From Acidovorax sp. HDW3 (GTDB taxonomy: Bacteria; Pseudomonadota; Gammaproteobacteria; Burkholderiales; Burkholderiaceae_C): a DNA stretch of 64,000 nucleotides. Made by a program: the position numbers and the translations under genes. The stretch lies in contig NZ_CP049885.1 of NCBI RefSeq assembly GCF_011303755.1, positions 212,001 to 276,000 on the forward strand, written 5' to 3'. Below are positions 1 through 8,481 of this stretch, in pieces; position 1 is the first letter of the stretch, and each line of letters starts with the position of its first letter. The notes beneath the pieces were generated by a model. It worked only from the letters and a program-made list of their open reading frames with translations. It searched no databases and was not told the DNA's origin.

Positions 1-1311
1 CATGGAGTTGAGCTTCTCCACGCCCACGCCGTGCTCGCCCGTGACGGTGCCGCCCATGGCGACGCTGGTCTCCAGGATGTCGGCGCCGAACTGCTCGCAG
101 CGGCGCAGCTGCTCGGGGTCGTTGGCGTCGAACAGGATCAAGGGGTGCAGGTTGCCGTCGCCGGCGTGGAACACGTTGCAGCAGCGCAGGCCGTATTTTT
201 TCTCCATCTCGGCAATCGCCAGCAGGATGTCGGCCAGGCGTTTTCTGGGAATGGTCGAGTCCATGCACATGTAATCGGGGCTGATGCGGCCGCTCGCCGG
301 GAAGGCGTTTTTGCGCCCGCTCCAAAAGCGCAGGCGCTCGGCCTCGTCGCGGCTGACGGCAATGGCGGTGGCGCCGGCGCGGCGCAGCACGGCGCTCATG
401 CGCTCGATTTCTTCGGCCACCTCCTCGGGCGTGCCGTCGCTCTCGCACAGCAAGATGGCGGCTGCGTCCAGGTCGTAGCCGGCGTGCACAAAGGCTTCGA
501 CGGCGGCGGTCATGGGCTTGTCCATCATCTCCAGCCCGGCGGGGATGATGCCGGCGGCAATGACGGCGGCCACCGCATCGCCCGCCTGGCGCACGTCGCC
601 AAAGCTGGCCATGATGCAGCGCGCGAGCGGCGGCTTGGGGATGAGTTTGACGGTCACCTCCAGCGCCACGGCCAACATGCCCTCGCTGCCGATGACGGCG
701 GCGAGCAAATCCGGCCCCGGCGTATCGAGTGCGTGGCTGCCCAGCTCCAGCGCCTCGCCCTCGGCGCTGAAGCCGCGCACGCGCAGCACGTTGTGCAGCG
801 TCAGGCCGTATTTCAGGCAGTGCACGCCGCCCGCGTTCTCGGCCACGTTGCCGCCGATGGTGCAGGCGATCTGGCTGCTCGGGTCGGGTGCGTAGTACAG
901 GCCGTGGGCGGCGGCGGCTTCGCTGATCGCCAGGTTGCGCACGCCGCACTGCACGGTGGCGCTGCGCGCTTTGGGGTCGATGTGGAGGATGCGGTTAAAG
1001 CGCGCGAGCGAGAGCGTCACCCCCATGGCGTGCGGCATGGCGCCGCCCGAGAGCCCCGTGCCGGCGCCGCGCGCCACCACCGGCACCTGCAGCTGGTGGC
1101 AGGTGCGCAGCACGGCCTGCACCTGCGCCTCGGTCTCGGGTAGGCATACCACCAGCGGGCGCTGCCGGTAGGCGGTGAGGCCATCGCACTCGTAGGGCGT
1201 GGTGTCCTCGGCCTGCCACAGCAGGGTGTGCGCTGGTACGCAGCGGGACAGGGCCGCCACCACGGTGCGTTGGCGGGCGGTGCGTTCGGCGGTGGGGGCG
1301 GCGGTGTTCAT
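1..1311 (-). CDS. glcD: FAD-linked oxidase, glycolate oxidase subunit GlcD type (3' end cut by window)
   Basis: This is a flavoprotein of the glycolate/D-lactate oxidase family, which oxidises a 2-hydroxy acid to a 2-oxo acid with bound FAD. The 437 residues present begin at ATG 1309-1311 and run open off the window edge; the family is usually about 470-500 aa, so only the C-terminal tail is missing. The FAD-binding (PCMH) part shows ARGAGTGLSGGAMPH near residue 80 and PDPSSQIACTIGGNVAENAG near residue 140, both typical. The C-terminal FAD-oxidase domain shows FHAGDGNLHP and ends in GEHGVGVEKLNSM. It lies 10 bp downstream of purU on the same strand. glcE and glcF would be expected further left. 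D-lactate or 2-hydroxyglutarate dehydrogenase are alternative substrate assignments. Confidence 0.9.
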   Translation of the reverse strand, partial: MNTAAPTAERTARQRTVVAALSRCVPAHTLLWQAEDTTPYECDGLTAYRQRPLVVCLPETEAQVQAVLRTCHQLQVPVVARGAGTGLSGGAMPHAMGVTLSLARFNRILHIDPKARSATVQCGVRNLAISEAAAAHGLYYAPDPSSQIACTIGGNVAENAGGVHCLKYGLTLHNVLRVRGFSAEGEALELGSHALDTPGPDLLAAVIGSEGMLAVALEVTVKLIPKPPLARCIMASFGDVRQAGDAVAAVIAAGIIPAGLEMMDKPMTAAVEAFVHAGYDLDAAAILLCESDGTPEEVAEEIERMSAVLRRAGATAIAVSRDEAERLRFWSGRKNAFPASGRISPDYMCMDSTIPRKRLADILLAIAEMEKKYGLRCCNVFHAGDGNLHPLILFDANDPEQLRRCEQFGADILETSVAMGGTVTGEHGVGVEKLNSM

Positions 1312-1321
1312 GGGTGGGGTA

Positions 1322-2170
1322 TCAGCGGAAGACGACGGTCTTGTGGCCGTTGAGGAGCACGCGGTGCTCGCTGTGCCACTTCACGGCGCGCGCCAGCACC
1401 TGGCTTTCAGTGTCTCTGCCGCGCGCGGTCAGGTCTTCGACGGTGTCGGTGTGGTCGGCGCGGGCCACGTCCTGCTCGATGATCGGGCCCTCGTCGAGGT
1501 CGGCGGTAACGTAGTGCGCGGTGGCGCCTATGAGTTTGACGCCGCGCTCGTGCGCCTGGTAGTAGGGCTTGGCGCCCTTGAAGCTGGGCAGGAAGCTGTG
1601 GTGGATGTTGATCGCGCGCCCGGCCAGGCGGGTGCACAGGTCGTTGGAGAGCACCTGCATGTAGCGCGCCAGCACCACCAGTTCGGCGCCTTCGGCTTCG
1701 ATGATCTCGTACTGGCGCTGCTCGGCCTGGGCCTTGGTGGCGGCGCTGACCGGGATGTGGTGAAACGGTATGTTGTAGCTGGCTGCGAGCTGGTAGAAGT
1801 CGCGGTGGTTGCTGATGATGGCGCGCACGTCGATGGGCAGCAGGCCGCTCTTGACGCGAAACAGCAGGTCGTTGAGGCAATGGCCTTCGCGGCTGACCAT
1901 GAGCACCGTCGGCATGGGCGCGCTTTGCGCGTGCAGGCGCGCATCCATCTGGTAGCTGGCGGCAAAAGGTGCCAGCGCGGCCTTGAGCGCGGCCAGGTCA
2001 TGCTCGGCGCCGGCAAATTGCACGCGCATGAAGAACAGGCCGGTGGCGTGGTCGTTGTACTGCGCGGCTTCTTCGATGTTGGCGCCGTGGTCGAGCAAAA
2101 AACCAGAGACGGCATGTACCAATCCCCGGCGATCGAGGCAGGACAGGGTGAGAATATAGGTCGGGGTCAT
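1322..2170 (-). CDS. purU: Formyltetrahydrofolate deformylase PurU
   Basis: PurU hydrolyses 10-formyl-THF to formate and THF, balancing the one-carbon pool. The 282-aa protein has an N-terminal ACT domain (from TYILTLSCLDRRGLVHAVSG) and a C-terminal formyltransferase fold with HHSFLPSFKGAKPYYQAH and GATAHYVTADLDEGPIIEQD, the family's catalytic region (His and Asp visible). The reading frame stays open upstream to 2398, but the ACT domain begins right after ATG 2168-2170 and the usual family length is about 280-290 aa, so that start is used. Two bases of a possible upstream start of the divergent c-di-GMP gene overlap it. The FAD-oxidase gene follows after 10 bp and may be cotranscribed. Confidence 0.95.
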   Translation of the reverse strand: MTPTYILTLSCLDRRGLVHAVSGFLLDHGANIEEAAQYNDHATGLFFMRVQFAGAEHDLAALKAALAPFAASYQMDARLHAQSAPMPTVLMVSREGHCLNDLLFRVKSGLLPIDVRAIISNHRDFYQLAASYNIPFHHIPVSAATKAQAEQRQYEIIEAEGAELVVLARYMQVLSNDLCTRLAGRAINIHHSFLPSFKGAKPYYQAHERGVKLIGATAHYVTADLDEGPIIEQDVARADHTDTVEDLTARGRDTESQVLARAVKWHSEHRVLLNGHKTVVFR

Positions 2171-2228
2171 GGCCGCGATTGTCGCAGCCGGTGCACCCCA
2201 TTTTTGTGGGCCCGACCTGGGCGAGAAC

Positions 2229-4913
2229 ATGGACAAGAACAACCCCCGGCCAGCGTTCCTCGGTGCCTGCGTGCGGCCGTGGCAGGCTGTGTTTTTGTAT
2301 TTGCTGCTGGGGGCTGTGTGGGTGCTGGGGGGCGACGCGCTGCTCGAGCATGGGCTTGCGCCCGATTGGCCGTGGCGCCCGCTGGCCTTCACCCTCAAGG
2401 GCTGGGGCTACGTGCTGCTGACGGCAGCCCTCACCGGCTGGCTGCTGGCGCGTGCCGCGCGCAGCGAGCAGCAGCGCAGTGCGCTGGCCCAGGAGATGGC
2501 GCATGTGGCCGAGCACGCGCCGGCGGGCATGGCGCGTGTCGATCCGGTCAGCCTGCGCATGTGGTGGGTCAACGCCCGCCTGGCCGATTGGCTGGGCCTG
2601 GCGCCCGAGGAGGCGCTGGGCCGGCATTTTCGTGAATGGATCATGCCTGGCGACCCGGCCTGGGCGCAGGGCCAGCTGCAGCAGCTGCTCGACGGGCGCA
2701 TCAACTACTACCAAAGCGAGCGCCTGTGCCGCCGCGCCGATGGCCGGGCGCCGCTGCCAGTGCTGTGCACCGTCAGCCGCGTACCGGCGCGCGCGGGTGT
2801 GCCGGCGCACCTGGTGTGCGTGTTGCTCGACATGAGCGAGGTGGGCGCCACGCGCGCGGCGCTGGTGCGCAGCGAAACCATCTTGCGCCTGGCGCTCGAC
2901 GGCAGCGGCAACGGCATGTGGGACTGGGATCTGCGCCAGCGGCGCTCAACCTACTCGCAGGGCATGGTGCGCCTGCTGCGCTACCAGGGCAGCGAACTGC
3001 CTGTGGGCCTGCACTTGCTGCGCCTTTTGCACCCGCAAGACCGCCAACGCGTGCGCCAGGCGGTGCAGCGCACGATCGACAGCGGCGTGCCGTTCGACGA
3101 GACGGCGCGCATCCAGCGCTACGACGGCAGCTACTGCTGGGTGCAGGCGCGTGGCCAGCGTCACCTTGACGCCGAGGGCCAGGCCGAGCGCTTTTCCGGC
3201 ATCTTGACCGACCTCACCGACCAGCGCCTGGCGGCGGAGCGCGAGCGCCTGGCCGCCACCGTGGTGGACAACACCGCCGAGGGCGTGCTGGTGACCGATG
3301 CCCAGGCGCGCATCGTCTCCGTCAACGCCGCCGTGACGCGGATGCTGGGCTACAGCGAGGACGAGCTGCTGGGCCTGACGCCGCGTGTTTTCAAATCTGG
3401 GCGCCATGACGACGCTTTTTACGCCGCCCTGTGGGCCAGCGTGGCGCAAACCGGCCACTGGCAAGGCGAGATCTGGAACCGGCGCAAGAGTGGCGAAGTC
3501 TTTCCCGAGCACATGTCGCTGTCGGCAGTGCGCGACCCGGACGGGCAGGTGACGCACTACGTCTGCATGTTCACCGACATTTCGGCGGAAAAGGCGCAGC
3601 GCCAGCAGCTTGAATTCCTGGCCCACTTTGACCCGCTCACCGGCCTGTCCAACCGCCTGTGGTTTGGTCAGCAGCTGGCCACGGCGGTGCAGCAGGCACA
3701 GCGCGATGGCGAGATCCTGGCCGTGCTGCTGCTCAACCTCGACCGCTTCAAGGACGTGAACGACAGCTACGGCCACCAGGTGGGCGACGAGGTGCTCAAG
3801 CACATCGCGCGCCAGGTGCGCGCGGCGCTGCGCCCGGGCGACCTGGTGGGGCGCATGGCGGGCGACGAGCTGGCGGTGCTGGTGCGCCAGCTGCGCCATG
3901 CCGACGGCGCCGCCGCCGTGGCGCGCGGACTGATCGCTGCCGTGGCCCAGCCCTGGGTGTCGCCGCAGGGGGTGGAGATCGTCGTTGGCGTGAGTGTGGG
4001 TATTTGCATGTGCCCCGGCCATGCCGATACGGCGCAGGCGCTGCTGCAGGGTGCGCACGCGGCGGTGTACGGCGCCAAGGCGCGCGGGCGCGGCGCCTGG
4101 TGCTTCTTTCACGAGGAAATGACGCAGGCCGCACGCGAGCGCCTGGAGCTGGAGGCGCGTCTGCGCGTGGCGCTGGCGCAGGGGCACTTGCAGCTGTACT
4201 ACCAGCCGCAGATCGACATTGCCAGCGGCCGCATCATCGGCGCCGAGGCGCTGCTGCGCTGGCTTGACCCCGAGGAGGGGCTGATCTCGCCCGCGCGCTT
4301 CATCCCGGTGGCGGAAAGTTCTGGCCTGATCGGGCCGCTGGGGCAGTGGGTGCTGCGCCAGGCTTGCGCCCAGGGCCAGCAATGGCGCGCCGCCGGCCTG
4401 GCGGCGATCACGCTGGCGGTCAACGTCTCGCCGCGCCAGTTTCACCTCACCGACGTTGCCAGTGACTGCGCGCAGGCGCTGGCGGCATCGGGCTTTGCGC
4501 CGGCGCAGCTGGAGCTGGAGCTGACCGAATCGGCCCTGGCCGAGCGCCCCGAGGAAGCGCGCCAGGTGCTGCTGCGCCTGCGCGCGCTGGGCGTGCGCAT
4601 GGCGGTGGACGACTTTGGCACCGGCTACTCGTCGCTGGCGCACCTCAAGCGCTTTGCGCTCGACGTGCTCAAGATCGACCAGGGCTTCATCCGCGACCTG
4701 CCCGACAGCAGCGACGACCTGGCGATCAGCAGCGCCATCATCGCCCTGGGCCACAGCCTGGGCCTGGCGGTGCTGGCCGAAGGCGTGGAGACGGCGGCGC
4801 AGCTCGAATGCCTGCGCCAGCGCGGCTGCGACGCCTACCAGGGCTACCTGTTCTCGCGCCCGCTGCCGGTGGCCGAGTTCACGGCGCTGCTGCAGGCCCA
4901 GGCCCCGGCGTAG
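2229..4913 (+). CDS. Membrane PAS-GGDEF-EAL c-di-GMP turnover protein
   Basis: A sensor-effector of cyclic-di-GMP signalling, 894 aa. Two hydrophobic segments at about residues 14-35 and 55-78 anchor it in the inner membrane. Three PAS-like regions follow (roughly 85-205, 215-340, 345-470), then GGDEF (475-630) and EAL (640-885). The cyclase signature reads AGDEL at residues 544-548 instead of GGDEF, so diguanylate cyclase activity is doubtful. The phosphodiesterase domain looks intact: EALLRW from residue 673, NVSPRQFH, LELTES, VDDFGTGYSSL, LKIDQGFI and AEGVET. Net function is probably c-di-GMP hydrolysis tuned by PAS input (inference). ATG 2229 is preferred because it starts just before the first membrane segment and follows GGGCGAG; an in-frame ATG at 2169 is possible. 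The last 35 bp overlap the convergent chaN gene. Confidence 0.9.
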   Translation: MDKNNPRPAFLGACVRPWQAVFLYLLLGAVWVLGGDALLEHGLAPDWPWRPLAFTLKGWGYVLLTAALTGWLLARAARSEQQRSALAQEMAHVAEHAPAGMARVDPVSLRMWWVNARLADWLGLAPEEALGRHFREWIMPGDPAWAQGQLQQLLDGRINYYQSERLCRRADGRAPLPVLCTVSRVPARAGVPAHLVCVLLDMSEVGATRAALVRSETILRLALDGSGNGMWDWDLRQRRSTYSQGMVRLLRYQGSELPVGLHLLRLLHPQDRQRVRQAVQRTIDSGVPFDETARIQRYDGSYCWVQARGQRHLDAEGQAERFSGILTDLTDQRLAAERERLAATVVDNTAEGVLVTDAQARIVSVNAAVTRMLGYSEDELLGLTPRVFKSGRHDDAFYAALWASVAQTGHWQGEIWNRRKSGEVFPEHMSLSAVRDPDGQVTHYVCMFTDISAEKAQRQQLEFLAHFDPLTGLSNRLWFGQQLATAVQQAQRDGEILAVLLLNLDRFKDVNDSYGHQVGDEVLKHIARQVRAALRPGDLVGRMAGDELAVLVRQLRHADGAAAVARGLIAAVAQPWVSPQGVEIVVGVSVGICMCPGHADTAQALLQGAHAAVYGAKARGRGAWCFFHEEMTQAARERLELEARLRVALAQGHLQLYYQPQIDIASGRIIGAEALLRWLDPEEGLISPARFIPVAESSGLIGPLGQWVLRQACAQGQQWRAAGLAAITLAVNVSPRQFHLTDVASDCAQALAASGFAPAQLELELTESALAERPEEARQVLLRLRALGVRMAVDDFGTGYSSLAHLKRFALDVLKIDQGFIRDLPDSSDDLAISSAIIALGHSLGLAVLAEGVETAAQLECLRQRGCDAYQGYLFSRPLPVAEFTALLQAQAPA

Positions 4914-5766
4914 CCAGGGGCGTGGCGCGCGGCGGTGCGCCCCAGCTCTGGCGCAGCTCGGCGCAGTGATCGCGCGGCGCCAGGGCCGGGGTCAGTACGA
5001 TCCAGTCTGCTTCTGTTTTGATAGCTGCTTGCGCTTGCCCAGCTTGCGCTATAGCCACTTTTGACTCGTATTTTTGCCCCCACCAGGTGGGAATGCCCAG
5101 GTGGCGCTGCACATGCTGCAGGCCGGCGATCAGCAATACCGTGCGCCCGGGCTGCAGCAGCGCCTGCCCGGTCTGCGCCAGGCTGCGGTCGCGCGCGAGC
5201 TGGATGCGTGCCATGGGCAGGATTTGCGCTGGCGGCAGCAGGTCGCAGTGGCCTGCGCGCACGGCGTCTTGCTGGCGCTGCCAGGCGGGGGCGCTCAGGT
5301 GGGTGTCGAGGGCGCTGTCTTGCTGCGCCGCCTTCATCTGCGCCCTGGGCAGGTTGCCACCGTACACCGGCACGCCAGCGCGCACGGCGGCGAGCACGGC
5401 CGGGCCGTAGTGCGCCCAGGGCCAGGCGCTGTCGTTCCAGGCCAGGGCCTGGCGCACGGCGGCGGCGTCGGCCTGCGCGGGCAGGCCCTGGGTGCTGTGG
5501 CCGGCCTCGGCCATCTCCAGCACCAGGGCGGCGAGCTGACCGCGCGCGGCCAGCCACTGCACGCTGTGCGCTTGCCATTGCTGGTGCGCGGCGGCGTCGT
5601 GCTGCTCGCCCAGCAGCAAGAGGGCGGGGGGGGCGGTACTAGCGAGCGGCGCGGGCCAGTCGGCCAGGGGCAGTTCGGGGACCAGGGGGGGCGGGGCCAG
5701 GCTGGCGCAGCCCGCCAGCCACAGGCTGAGGGCGGCCAGGGGCCAGAGGGGACGCAAGGTTTTCAT
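4879..5766 (-). CDS. chaN: ChaN-family haem-binding lipoprotein
   Basis: A predicted outer-membrane lipoprotein of the ChaN/DUF399 (Tiki-like) family, linked in other bacteria to haem or iron uptake. The 295-aa product starts with a signal peptide and lipobox LAGC (cysteine 20). LLLGEQHDAAAHQ and the later LIAGLQHVQRHLGIP are typical family motifs. Residues about 230-253 (KYESKV...AQAAIKTEA) are encoded by a copy of the dispersed palindromic repeat described elsewhere, so this stretch looks like an in-frame insertion between the conserved HLGIP and WIVLTP segments. The 3' end overlaps the convergent c-di-GMP gene by 35 bp. It is divergent from narX, with 38 bp between starts, so the two promoters must overlap. 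The haem role is by family only. Confidence 0.8.
   Translation of the reverse strand: MKTLRPLWPLAALSLWLAGCASLAPPPLVPELPLADWPAPLASTAPPALLLLGEQHDAAAHQQWQAHSVQWLAARGQLAALVLEMAEAGHSTQGLPAQADAAAVRQALAWNDSAWPWAHYGPAVLAAVRAGVPVYGGNLPRAQMKAAQQDSALDTHLSAPAWQRQQDAVRAGHCDLLPPAQILPMARIQLARDRSLAQTGQALLQPGRTVLLIAGLQHVQRHLGIPTWWGQKYESKVAIAQAGQAQAAIKTEADWIVLTPALAPRDHCAELRQSWGAPPRATPLATPGPGPAAAP
5008..5080 (-). repeat. Dispersed palindromic repeat, copy 1 (inside chaN)
   Basis: Read on the minus strand this matches the family pattern GGCAAAAATn..GGCT.TAGCGC, then GGGCAAGCGCAAGCAGCT and TATCAAAACAG. It lies wholly inside chaN, in gene orientation, and is translated as part of the protein (AQAAI phase). It is one of three intragenic copies. 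Confidence 0.85.
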
Positions 5767-5804
5767 GCGGCGATGGTACGGGGTGCGCTTCTACACTTGG
5801 GGCC

Positions 5805-7688
5805 ATGCGCACAAAACCGTCTCTCTCCACCAAGCTGCTGGGCTTGGGCGTGGCCTTTTTACTCATCGCCCTGGGCTCCATCGGGCTGACGCTGTGGGTC
5901 ACCTGGCAGCTCGAAGGCGGCGCCGCCGCCGTGAACGAGGCCGGGCGCCTGCGCATGAACCTGCTGCGCATGGTGATTGCGCAGCAAAACGAGTCGCCCG
6001 AGCGCGTGGCGGCGCTCGAACGCCAGTTCGACGCCAGCCTGGAGCTGCTGCGCACGGGCGATCCGGCGCGTCCCCTGTTCGTGCCACGCGCCGAGGAGAC
6101 GCGCGAGCGCTTTGAGCGCGTACGCAGCGAGTGGACGGAGCTGCGCGCGCAGTGGAACGAGGTCATGCCCGGCGAGGCGATCGAGCGCGCCGACGGCTTT
6201 GTCTTTCACATCAATGCCTTTGTGCAGTCCATAGAGCACCAGATTGCACGCTGGACGGCGGTGCTGCACCTGTTCCAGCTCTTGATGGTGGCGCTGGCGA
6301 TTGCCGCAGCCGTGACCTTCATGGCGGTGAGTTATCTGCTCATCCTGCACCCGGTGACGCGCTTGCAGCAGGCCATCGAACGGCTGCGCCAGGGCGACCT
6401 GGGCACGCGCATGTCGGTCGATACGCAAGACGAATTTGGTCAGCTGTCGGCCGGCTTCAACCTGATGGCGCACGCGCTGCAGGAGTCGCACGACGACCTC
6501 GAACGCAAGGTGCGCGAGAAAACCGCCAGCGTTGCCGAGCAGAACCAGCGCCTGGCGGCGCTCTACGCCGTCAGCGCCCTGGGCGCCGAGGCCGGCAGCC
6601 TGGAGGCGCTGGCGCAGGGCTTTGCGCGCCAGGTGCGGCAGGTGGCCGGGGCCGACGCCGCCGCCGTGCGCTGGAGCGATGAGGCAAACGAGCGCTACGT
6701 GCTGCTGGCTGCCGACGGCTTGCCCAAAGAGCTGGCCGAGCGCGAGCATTGCCTGGCGCCAGGCAGCTGCGAGTGCGGCCAGGTGCCGGAGACGGCGCGG
6801 ATGCGCGTCATCCCCATCACCCCGGTGTCGGGCCAGCAGCTGCCGCACTGCCGCGAGGCCGGTTTTGAAACGGTGGTCAGCATCCCCGTGCGGCTGCAGC
6901 AGCGCCTGCTGGGCGAGGTGTCGCTGTTCTTTCGCCACGCCCGCGCCTTGCCCGAGGAGACGCGCAGCCTGCTCGCCACCTTGGTGCAGCACCTGGCCAG
7001 CGCCATGGAGAGCCTGCGCGCGAGCGCCCTGGAGCGCGAGGCGGCGGTGGCACACGAGCGCAGCCTGATTGCGCGCGAGCTGCACGACTCGATCGCGCAG
7101 TCGCTGGCGTTTCTCAAAATCCAGACCAAGCTGCTGCGCGACGCCATCGCCAAGGACAACCACGAGGTGCGCGAGCGCAGCCTGGCCGAGCTGGAGGAGG
7201 GTGTGCGCGAGTGCTATGCCGACGTGCGCGAGCTGCTGGTGCACTTTCGCACCCGCACCAACGACGAAGACATTGAGACGGCACTGCGCGCCACGCTCTC
7301 CAAGTTCGAGCACCAGACCGGCATCGCCACGCAGCTGCACATGGCCGGCCATGGCCTGCCGCTGGACGCCGACGTGCAAATCCAGGTGCTGCACATGGTG
7401 CAGGAGGCGCTGTCGAACGTGCGCAAACACGCCGGCGCCAGTTGCGTGCAGCTGCGCGTGCAGCGCCACCCCTGGCAGTTCGAGGTGATTGACGACGGCT
7501 GCGGCTTCGATCCGGCGCGCGTCGCCCCGGACTCGGTGCACGTCGGCCTGGGCATCATGCAAGAGCGCGCGCAGCGCGTGGGCGCACAGGTGCGCGTAGA
7601 CTCCGCGCCCGGCGCTGGCGGCACCCGGGTGTGCATTGCCCTGCCGGTGGCCGTCCCCCTGGTCCATGAAGAGAGTACCCACGCATGA
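5805..7688 (+). CDS. narX: Nitrate/nitrite sensor histidine kinase NarX
   Basis: Membrane sensor kinase that detects nitrate/nitrite and phosphorylates NarL. The 627-aa protein has a first membrane helix at about 12-32, directly followed by the periplasmic P-box-like stretch VNEAGRLRMN, the ligand-binding helix of NarX/NarQ. A second membrane helix is at about 153-178, then HAMP, a GAF-like central region with a cysteine cluster (CECGQ and HCREAG), and a HisKA_3/HATPase module. The phospho-acceptor is H427 in RELHDSIAQS; the N box is QEALSNVRKHAG, and the G regions IDDGCGFD and GLGIMQERA are intact. The stop overlaps the narL start by 4 bp, so the two are translationally coupled. The nitrate reductase genes lie 3 kb downstream, which supports the assignment. 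Confidence 0.92.
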   Translation: MRTKPSLSTKLLGLGVAFLLIALGSIGLTLWVTWQLEGGAAAVNEAGRLRMNLLRMVIAQQNESPERVAALERQFDASLELLRTGDPARPLFVPRAEETRERFERVRSEWTELRAQWNEVMPGEAIERADGFVFHINAFVQSIEHQIARWTAVLHLFQLLMVALAIAAAVTFMAVSYLLILHPVTRLQQAIERLRQGDLGTRMSVDTQDEFGQLSAGFNLMAHALQESHDDLERKVREKTASVAEQNQRLAALYAVSALGAEAGSLEALAQGFARQVRQVAGADAAAVRWSDEANERYVLLAADGLPKELAEREHCLAPGSCECGQVPETARMRVIPITPVSGQQLPHCREAGFETVVSIPVRLQQRLLGEVSLFFRHARALPEETRSLLATLVQHLASAMESLRASALEREAAVAHERSLIARELHDSIAQSLAFLKIQTKLLRDAIAKDNHEVRERSLAELEEGVRECYADVRELLVHFRTRTNDEDIETALRATLSKFEHQTGIATQLHMAGHGLPLDADVQIQVLHMVQEALSNVRKHAGASCVQLRVQRHPWQFEVIDDGCGFDPARVAPDSVHVGLGIMQERAQRVGAQVRVDSAPGAGGTRVCIALPVAVPLVHEESTHA

Positions 7689-8377
7689 GCGAGCCGATTT
7701 CTGTTTTTGTCGTCGATGACCACACCCTGTTTCGGCGCGGCCTGGTGGCCCTGCTCGGGCTCGACGAGGGCCTGCGCGTGGTGGGCGAGGCCGGCGACGC
7801 GGGCCAGGCGCTGCGCCTGGTGGGTAGCCTGCAGCCGCAGGTTATCTTGCTCGACAACCACCTGCCGGGCGTGCTCGGGGTCGATGCCATTGCCGGCCTG
7901 CGCGAGGCCGCGCCGGCGAGCCACGTCGTCATGCTGACGGTGAGCGAGGACGGGCAAGACCTGGCGGCGGCGCTGCGCCACGGCGCCCAGGGCTATCTGC
8001 TCAAGACCATCGACGGCGATCTGCTCTCCGAGGCCATTCGCCGCGCCGCACGCGGCGAGCCCGTGGTCAGCCCGGAGATGATGGGCAAGCTCGTCGCCGC
8101 CTTCCAAAGCCAGGGTGTGCCCGCCCCGGCGCCGGCGCCGCTGGCACCGGAGGAGGAGGCATCGCCGCTGTCGCCGCGCGAGGAGGATGTGCTGCGCGAG
8201 ATCGCCCGGGGCGCGAGCAACAAGGAAATCGCCCGTGCCCTGGACATTGCCGAAACCACGGTCAAGATTCATGTGCAGCACATCTTGCGCAAACTCGGCC
8301 TGACCTCGCGCGTGCAGGCGGCGGTTTATGCCTCCGATCGCCAGCGTGCCGAGGCATCTGATTTGCTATCAAAATAG
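7685..8377 (+). CDS. narL: Nitrate/nitrite response regulator NarL
   Basis: Response regulator partner of NarX. The 230-aa protein has a receiver domain with the acidic pair in VVDDH, phospho-acceptor D57 in LLDNHLPG and conserved lysine in YLLKTIDGD. A proline/alanine-rich linker (about 143-155) leads to a LuxR/FixJ helix-turn-helix (LSPREEDVLREIARGASNKE through TTVKIHVQHILRKLGL). It overlaps narX by 4 bp. The last codons (SDLLSK, stop) are built from a copy of the dispersed repeat that begins at about 8362, so the C-terminal tail has probably been reshaped by that insertion. It likely controls the nar genes downstream, but I saw no convincing NarL heptamer pair before narK1. Confidence 0.92.
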   Translation: MSEPISVFVVDDHTLFRRGLVALLGLDEGLRVVGEAGDAGQALRLVGSLQPQVILLDNHLPGVLGVDAIAGLREAAPASHVVMLTVSEDGQDLAAALRHGAQGYLLKTIDGDLLSEAIRRAARGEPVVSPEMMGKLVAAFQSQGVPAPAPAPLAPEEEASPLSPREEDVLREIARGASNKEIARALDIAETTVKIHVQHILRKLGLTSRVQAAVYASDRQRAEASDLLSK

Positions 8378-8432
8378 TAGCTGGTTGCGCTTGTCTGGCA
8401 ATGTTTTAAGGCCGAAATTGCCATAAAAATTG
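8362..8432 (-). repeat. Dispersed palindromic repeat, copy 2 (narL 3' end)
   Basis: Reverse-oriented copy: on the plus strand it reads TGCTATCAAAATAGTAGCTG, then GTTGCGCTTGTCTGGCAATG and on into GGCCGAAATTGCC. It supplies the narL stop codon (8375-8377) and fills most of the gap to the next gene. The second stem arm (GGCAATG) has decayed. Confidence 0.8.
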
Positions 8433-8481
8433 CCATAAATCATTCCATCCATTTCCCCACCACCCTGCAGGAGGCAATGCA

